NCBI GenBank assembly: GCA_036351575.1
Contig: JAZBPJ010000054.1
Span: 1-10,847 of the forward strand
Length of the DNA: 10,847 bases
Direction of reading: 5' to 3'
Source: JABDPF01 sp036351575
Lineage (GTDB): Bacteria > Pseudomonadota > Gammaproteobacteria > Xanthomonadales > SZUA-36
A model generated the notes under the pieces. The model was not told where the DNA came from. It made no database searches and saw only the letters and a program-made list of their open reading frames with translations. Position numbers and translations under genes: made by a program. Position 1 is the first letter of the stretch; every line of letters starts with the position of its first letter. Positions 6,484-10,847 of the stretch are shown in pieces.

Positions 6484-7413
6484 ATGAGCGCCTACCAACA
6501 CCGCCCGGTTTTACTGGAAGAAGCGGTGGACGCGCTGAAAATCCGCCCCGACGGGAAATATCTCGACGGCACTTTTGGCAGGGGAGGGCATAGCCGGGAA
6601 ATCCTGGCCCGCCTGTCCCGGAAAGGCTGCCTGTTCTCGCTGGACAGGGACCCGGAGGCGGTAGCCGCCGGAATGGAAACCCTTGGAGACGATCCGCGGT
6701 TTTCCATTGTCCAGGGGGAGTTCGCAGAAATGGAGCGCTACGTTCAAGCGTGGGGCATCGAAGAAGGCCTGGATGGCATTTTGCTGGACATAGGCGTTTC
6801 TTCGCCGCAATTGGACGATCCGGAGCGCGGTTTCTCTTTCATGGGAGACGGTCCGCTGGATATGCGCATGAACCCTTTGCAGGGTGTTTCGGCCGAAGAG
6901 TGGTTGGCGGAAGCGCCGGAGCGGGAATTGACCCGAGTGTTTAGGGAGTTCGGAGAGGAGCGCCACGCGCGCAGGATTGCCAGGAGCATTGTATTGGCCC
7001 GGCAGAAGCAGCGGCTGGAAACGACCGGTCAGTTGGCGAGACTGATCGAGGAAACAATAGGTCGCCGGGAAAAAAACAAGCATCCAGCGACACGATGCTT
7101 CCAGGCAATCCGGATATTTATAAATGACGAAATGGCTCAACTGGCCGCAGGGCTGGAAAAAGCGATCAAGTTGTTGCGCCCGGGAGGCAGGCTGGTAGTT
7201 ATCAGCTTTCACTCCCTTGAGGACCGCCTGGTCAAGCGGACGATTCGAGAAGCCGCACGACCAGGGCAGGTCCGAAAAAACATACCGCAACATCCTGATT
7301 TCAAGCCATTGCTGCGGCCCGTTGGCCGGGCCGTCAAAGCCTCTGAAGCCGAACTCTCCGTCAATCCCCGCGCGCGCAGCGCCGTTATGAGGATTGCGGA
7401 GAAGCTCGGTTGA
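6484..7413 (+). CDS. rsmH: 16S rRNA (cytosine1402-N4)-methyltransferase
   Basis: RsmH (MraW) methylates N4 of C1402 in 16S rRNA with S-adenosylmethionine, acting on the same base as RsmI. The 309 residues match the family length (313 in E. coli). Motifs in order are HRPVLLEEAVDAL at the N-terminus, SAM-binding YLDGTFGRGGHSREIL, DGILLDIGVSSPQLDDPERG, GPLDMRMN, a TRCFQAIRIFINDE segment (most homologues have TRTFQALRI-VN-E) and VVISFHSLEDRLVKR. The ATG at 6484 is preferred because MSAYQHRPVLLEEA fits the family start and GGA lies 6 bases upstream. The in-frame GTG at 6463 lacks a ribosome site. Codon choice differs from the following genes: ATA, AGG, TTG and CGA codons are frequent here and rare in ftsI. 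The stop overlaps the ftsL start by 4 bases. Confidence 0.97.
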   Translation: MSAYQHRPVLLEEAVDALKIRPDGKYLDGTFGRGGHSREILARLSRKGCLFSLDRDPEAVAAGMETLGDDPRFSIVQGEFAEMERYVQAWGIEEGLDGILLDIGVSSPQLDDPERGFSFMGDGPLDMRMNPLQGVSAEEWLAEAPERELTRVFREFGEERHARRIARSIVLARQKQRLETTGQLARLIEETIGRREKNKHPATRCFQAIRIFINDEMAQLAAGLEKAIKLLRPGGRLVVISFHSLEDRLVKRTIREAARPGQVRKNIPQHPDFKPLLRPVGRAVKASEAELSVNPRARSAVMRIAEKLG

Positions 7414-7679
7414 ATAAAGAACTCATCGTCCTGTTGATCGCCCTCCTGGCCGCCGTAGGCAGCGCGCTCGGCGTCGTCTACACGCGCCACGAGAGCCGGC
7501 AGTTCGCGGTGCAGCTGGGGCAGCTGGAAGACGCGCGCGATGAATACCTCGTCGAGTGGAGCCGCCTGCAGCTCGAGCAGGCCGTGCTGGCCGACGCAGG
7601 CACGGTCGAGCCCCGCGCGCGCGACGAGCTCAGCATGAAATCGCCCGAAGATACCGAAATCCTGGTGGTCGAGCCATGA
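7410..7679 (+). CDS. ftsL: Cell division protein FtsL
   Basis: FtsL is a small bitopic membrane protein that joins FtsB and FtsQ in the divisome and activates the FtsW-FtsI septal synthase. The 89-residue product has a very short cytoplasmic tail (MNKE), one membrane span at about residues 5-23, and a periplasmic Leu/Glu-rich helix from about 28 to 60 with heptad-like leucines (QLGQLEDARDEYLVEWSRL). Its assignment rests on size, topology and position between rsmH and ftsI, as the family is poorly conserved in sequence. It is shorter than E. coli FtsL (121), mainly at the cytoplasmic end. The start is TTG (7410-7412) in a TTGA overlap with the rsmH stop. GGAG (7398-7401) lies 8 bases upstream. 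No ATG or GTG alternative keeps the membrane span. Confidence 0.9.
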   Translation: MNKELIVLLIALLAAVGSALGVVYTRHESRQFAVQLGQLEDARDEYLVEWSRLQLEQAVLADAGTVEPRARDELSMKSPEDTEILVVEP

Positions 7680-9370
7680 GCGACGGACAGAAATTCAATG
7701 TCCCGGTCGGCCGCCTCTACGCCGCGCTGCTGTTCCTGTTCCTCTGCTCCGTGGCCCTGGTGGCCCGCGCGGTCAACCTGCAGGTCATCGATTCGGGCTA
7801 CCTGCAGGACCAGGGCAACGACCGTTTTCTGCGGGACGTGGAGATCGCCACGCCGCGAGGCACGGTGTTCGACCGCAACGGTGAACCCCTGGCGGTCAGC
7901 ACTCCGGTCGATTCCATCGGCGCCGATCCGTCGCGTCTGCTGCAGGAACCGGATGGCATCCGTGAACTGGCGCGCATCCTCGGCACCGAGGCCGACGCGA
8001 TGGAACGCCGCCTGACGCAGAAATCGAAAAAACGCTTCATCTGGATCCGCCGCCGCCTGCACCCCTCCGTGGCCGAGCAGGTCAACGCGCTGGACCTGCA
8101 GGGCATCGAGATTCGCAAGGAATACCGGCGCTTCTACCCGGCCGGCGAGGTCGCCTCGCAGCTGGTCGGCTTTACGAACATCGACGACATCGGACAGGAA
8201 GGCCTGGAGCTGGCCTACAACGACTGGCTGCAGGGCTCGCCCGGGGTCAAGCGCGTCATCAGGGACGGCGCCGGGCGCATCATCGAACACGTGGAGGTCG
8301 TCAGGGAAGCCGAGAACGGCCGCGACCTGCACCTCACCATTGATCGCCGCCTGCAATACCTCGCCTACCGGGAGCTGAAAAGCGCCGTGCGCAAGCACGG
8401 TGCGCTCTCGGGCAGCGTTGTGCTGCTGGACGTGCAGACCGGCGAAGTGCTGGCGATGGTGAATTACCCGTCCTACAACCCGAACAACCTCGAGCGGCTG
8501 AACCACGAAGGGCTCAGAAACCGCGCGGTGACGGACGTATTCGAGCCCGGTTCGGTGATCAAGCCGGTGATGGTGGCCTCGGCGCTGGAGACCGGGCGCT
8601 GGAAGCCGACCACGCCGATCGACGCCTCGCCCGGCTGGATCAGCCTGGGCCGTTTCACCGCCAAGGACCACCGCAACTACGGCCCCATCGACCTGACGCG
8701 CCTGCTGACCAAGTCGTCCAACGTGGCCGCGGTCAAGGTGGCGCGCGACCTCGAACCCGAACACATGTGGGAAACCTACGACCGCCTCGGCTTCGGCGAC
8801 GTGACCGGTACCGCGTTTCCGGGCGAGTCGGCCGGCGTGCTGCGCAGCTGGCGCCGCTGGAAACGCGTCGAGCAGGATACGATTGCCTACGGTTACGGCC
8901 TGTCCGTGACCGCCCTGCAGCTCGCCTCGGCCTACGCGGTTATCGCCAACGATGGGCTGCTGCGGCGCCCGACGCTGGTGATGGGCGCCGACAATCCGCC
9001 GGAATCGATCCTCGACCCTATCGTCGCGCAGCAGGTCGCCGCCATGCTGGAAACGGTGACCGGGCCGGAAGGCACGGGCAGCCGGGCGCGCGTGAAGAAC
9101 TACCGCGTGGCGGGCAAAACCGGCACGTCGCGCAAGGCGGCATCGGGCGGATACCGGGAAGGGCGGTACGTCGCGAGCTTTGCCGGCTTCGCGCCCTCGA
9201 GCAAGCCGCGCATCGCCGGTGTCGCGGTGATCAACGACCCCAACAACGGTGAGTTCTACGGCGGCGCCGTTGCGGCGCCGGTGTTTGCCTCCGTCATGAC
9301 CGGCGCCCTGCGCCTGATGAACGTGCCGCCGGACGATTACGAAAAGATGATTGCCGGGAGTGCGCCGTGA
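7676..9370 (+). CDS. ftsI: Septal peptidoglycan transpeptidase FtsI (PBP3)
   Basis: FtsI is the class B penicillin-binding protein that cross-links septal peptidoglycan together with FtsW. The 564 residues are close to the E. coli length (588). A short cytoplasmic tail is followed by a membrane span at about 14-32, then the pedestal/dimer domain beginning RGTVFDRNGE (61-70). The transpeptidase domain keeps all three active-site motifs: SVIK with nucleophile Ser293 and Lys296, SSN at 347-349, and KTGT at 481-484. FAGFAPSSKPR and the C-terminal segment are also typical. The ATG at 7676 (ATGA overlap with the ftsL stop) is chosen over a GTG at 7556, which would add 40 Arg/Ala-rich residues read from inside ftsL. 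The stop overlaps the next gene by GTGA. Nothing suggests loss of function. Confidence 0.97.
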   Translation: MSDGQKFNVPVGRLYAALLFLFLCSVALVARAVNLQVIDSGYLQDQGNDRFLRDVEIATPRGTVFDRNGEPLAVSTPVDSIGADPSRLLQEPDGIRELARILGTEADAMERRLTQKSKKRFIWIRRRLHPSVAEQVNALDLQGIEIRKEYRRFYPAGEVASQLVGFTNIDDIGQEGLELAYNDWLQGSPGVKRVIRDGAGRIIEHVEVVREAENGRDLHLTIDRRLQYLAYRELKSAVRKHGALSGSVVLLDVQTGEVLAMVNYPSYNPNNLERLNHEGLRNRAVTDVFEPGSVIKPVMVASALETGRWKPTTPIDASPGWISLGRFTAKDHRNYGPIDLTRLLTKSSNVAAVKVARDLEPEHMWETYDRLGFGDVTGTAFPGESAGVLRSWRRWKRVEQDTIAYGYGLSVTALQLASAYAVIANDGLLRRPTLVMGADNPPESILDPIVAQQVAAMLETVTGPEGTGSRARVKNYRVAGKTGTSRKAASGGYREGRYVASFAGFAPSSKPRIAGVAVINDPNNGEFYGGAVAAPVFASVMTGALRLMNVPPDDYEKMIAGSAP

Positions 9371-10665
9371 AGCGTGAAATCGGCAGCGCCGCTCTGCTTG
9401 AAGGCTGGGTGCCGGATGCAGCCGATATCCGTATCTGCGGCATTCGCAGCGACGCCGGCCGAATCGAAGCCGGTGAAGCGTGGGTGGACCTCGACGGCGG
9501 CCGCGATGTGCGTCTCGCAGCGGCCAGGGGCGCAGCGCTGGTGCTGACCCCGAAAAACGCCCGCACCCCGGGACGGGACATTCCCGCGATCACGGTGCCC
9601 GGGCTTGAAAACCGCCTGCCGGAACTGGCCGCGCGTTTCTGGCGCCACCCGGCCGAGCAGATCGCTCTCGCCGCGCTGGCGGGCAACGGTTCTTCTTCCG
9701 CGGTCGGGCACTTCCTGGCGCAGTCCTGGCGCCGCTGCGCCGCAGGCGCCCGCCGCCCGCTGCGTGAACGCGCTGACGCCATGCACCATTACCTGCCGAC
9801 GGCCGGTATCGGCGAGCCCTTCACGCTGCAGGAGCGGCTGAACGGCTGCCTCGAAAACGGGGCGCGGCAGCTTGCCCTGGACGTTGCCCGGCACGCGCTA
9901 GAACGGGGCTGGCTCGACGACCTCGCCCTGGAAGTCGCGGTGTACTGCGGTGACGGAAAAGAAAACGACAAGCCGCTGCGGCCGTTGTTTACGCGCTGCC
10001 GGCCCCGCTTCGCCGTGGTCGACCACGACACGGCCGAGGGCAAGGCGCTGACGCGCCTGGTGGACGCTGACGTCGAGGTGCTGACGTTCGGAACCAACGG
10101 CTCGACCGAACTGCAGGGTTTTTTCATGGGCATGGACGCCGGCGGCATGACGATTCGCATTGCCAGCCCCTGGGGGGGCGGCCAGGTTCACACGGGTCTG
10201 CTGGGGCGGCGCAGCCTCTCCGCGCTGCTGGCGGCCGCCGGAACACTGGCGCTGATGGGCATGCCCTGGGACCGCGTCATGCACCAGGTCGAGATCATGG
10301 GCGCCGTGCCGGGGCGCCTGCACCGGATCGACGGCGAACCCGGTCAAGCGACCGCCGTGATCGACCATGCGCACACGGCCGACGAACTGGAAGAAGCGCT
10401 GCGCGCTTTGCGCTCGCACCTGCACGGCCGCCTGAGCTGCGTGCTGTCCCGCCGGGCCGCCCGCGACGCGCGCACGCTGCGCGTGGCCCGTTCGTTTTCC
10501 GACCGGGTCTTCGCAGCCGGCCCCCTGGACCGTGCCCAGGTCATTCGCGACGCGTTTCGCAGCAGCGGTTCGAACGACATCGTGCTGATCGCGGGTGCAG
10601 TCGGCGAAATCGCCGGCGGCGACGAAGAGTGCTCGCTGCGCCGCATCATGGAGGCCGCGGCATGA
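9367..10665 (+). CDS. murE: MurE-like Mur ligase homologue with catalytic motifs lost (probable pseudoenzyme)
   Basis: Position between ftsI and murF, length (432 residues; E. coli MurE has 495) and segment order identify a MurE homologue, the ligase that adds the third stem-peptide residue to UDP-MurNAc-L-Ala-D-Glu. Recognisable remnants are GIRSDAGRIEAGEAWV (cf. DSR..PGDxFVA), GHFLAQSW after the P-loop site, LTLQ-like FTLQERL, DVARHALE at 172-179 (cf. EVSSHAL), LLGRRSLSALLAA (cf. LLGRFNVSNxLAA), GRLHR at 316-320 (cf. GRME), IDHAHTADELE at 332-342 (cf. VDYAHTPDALE) and LIAGAVGE (cf. AGKGHE). The ATP P-loop GTNGKT(T/S) is replaced by AGNGSSSA (105-112), without the lysine. The NLSRDHLDYHG region, the carbamylated-lysine region and the substrate-specificity DNPR are absent. 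The frame has no stop or frameshift, is high in GC at third positions, and keeps GTGA and ATGA overlaps with its neighbours. The start is GTG 9367. It should not be catalytic as read; a scaffolding role or early decay are both possible, and a working murE would be needed elsewhere. Confidence 0.8.
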   Translation: MKREIGSAALLEGWVPDAADIRICGIRSDAGRIEAGEAWVDLDGGRDVRLAAARGAALVLTPKNARTPGRDIPAITVPGLENRLPELAARFWRHPAEQIALAALAGNGSSSAVGHFLAQSWRRCAAGARRPLRERADAMHHYLPTAGIGEPFTLQERLNGCLENGARQLALDVARHALERGWLDDLALEVAVYCGDGKENDKPLRPLFTRCRPRFAVVDHDTAEGKALTRLVDADVEVLTFGTNGSTELQGFFMGMDAGGMTIRIASPWGGGQVHTGLLGRRSLSALLAAAGTLALMGMPWDRVMHQVEIMGAVPGRLHRIDGEPGQATAVIDHAHTADELEEALRALRSHLHGRLSCVLSRRAARDARTLRVARSFSDRVFAAGPLDRAQVIRDAFRSSGSNDIVLIAGAVGEIAGGDEECSLRRIMEAAA

Positions 10666-10847
10666 TGCCCCTGGCGCTCAGTGACCTGGCCCGGCTTCTC
10701 GGCTGCGACTGCGATGCAGCGGGCATGGAGATCCGTGACGTCGTGACCGACAGCCGCAAGGTCACGCCGGGCTGCCTGTTCGCCGCCCTGGTGGGCGAAC
10801 GGGTCGACGGCCACGATTTTGCCGGCCGGGCGGTGGCCAGCGGTGCG
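10662..10847 (+). CDS. murF: UDP-MurNAc-tripeptide-D-Ala-D-Ala ligase, 5' part (3' end outside window)
   Basis: MurF adds D-Ala-D-Ala to the UDP-MurNAc tripeptide in the last cytoplasmic step of precursor synthesis. The 62 codons present cover the N-terminal UDP-binding domain. LSDLARLLG is followed by TDSRKVTPGCLFAALVGER and DGHDFAGRAVASGA, closely matching MurF and keeping the DSRK motif that the preceding murE-like gene has lost. The ATG at 10662 overlaps the murE-like stop as ATGA. A second ATG follows directly and could be the start instead. The frame is open to the window edge, so the catalytic domains are not visible. Confidence 0.95.
   Translation, partial: MMPLALSDLARLLGCDCDAAGMEIRDVVTDSRKVTPGCLFAALVGERVDGHDFAGRAVASGA

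Noticed and set aside
7556..7675. N-terminal extension of ftsI from a GTG at 7556
   Set aside because: The 40 extra residues are an Arg/Ala-rich out-of-frame reading of ftsL; FtsI proteins begin shortly before the membrane span, which fits the ATG at 7676.
7478..8764. Long minus-strand open frame (428 codons) opposite ftsL and ftsI
   Set aside because: Its composition is typical of a reverse-complement shadow, with no domain seen, and the opposite strand carries ftsI with all active-site motifs.
9367..10665. Calling the murE-position gene a plain pseudogene
   Set aside because: There is no stop, frameshift or codon-use decay in 432 codons and both flanking overlaps are intact, so an expressed but non-catalytic protein is the more careful reading.
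1..10847. CRISPR arrays, insertion sequences, tRNAs, attachment sites, toxin-antitoxin or phage genes
   Set aside because: None was seen; apart from short gaps the window is filled by the genes and the RNase P RNA listed.

Overview
The window is a GC-rich stretch of a bacterial chromosome. Gene order and protein motifs point to a gammaproteobacterium. The markers are the LpoA-type lipoprotein activator, rsmI followed by a type A rnpB just upstream of mraZ, and the classic dcw (division and cell wall) order mraZ-rsmH-ftsL-ftsI-murE-murF. GC content suggests a Xanthomonadales- or Chromatiales-like lineage, but the species cannot be read from the sequence.

Left part (1-3562). The 3' end of pgpA (phosphatidylglycerophosphatase A, cut by the window edge) converges on yraN, sharing a CTAG for both stop codons. 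The minus-strand pair lpoA-yraN reads leftward. rsmI reads rightward from a short 86-base divergent gap.

Middle (3563-5987). The RNase P RNA gene is complete, with an 11-bp P1 helix and the universal core. After it, with its own TATAAT promoter, comes a gene that does not belong to the standard order: a cytoplasmic three-PAS protein ending in a receiver domain. It has the shape of a hybrid histidine kinase whose catalytic core is missing. Only the start of a degenerate H-box (His407) remains before the receiver.

Right part (5988-10847). The dcw operon starts with a sigma70-type promoter followed by three 10-bp-spaced TGG-like repeats that match the MraZ operator layout. mraZ and rsmH are followed by ftsL, ftsI, a murE-position gene and the start of murF. 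From rsmH onward the genes overlap by 4 bases (TTGA, ATGA, GTGA, ATGA), so they are probably translationally coupled. ftsL and ftsI encode septal division proteins. The murE-position gene is an intact 432-codon frame that keeps the Mur ligase outline but has lost essentially every catalytic motif.

The two observations most worth following are this apparent MurE pseudoenzyme and the kinase-less PAS-PAS-PAS-REC protein. A smaller one is the codon-use break between rsmH and ftsL. All other genes look ordinary and intact.
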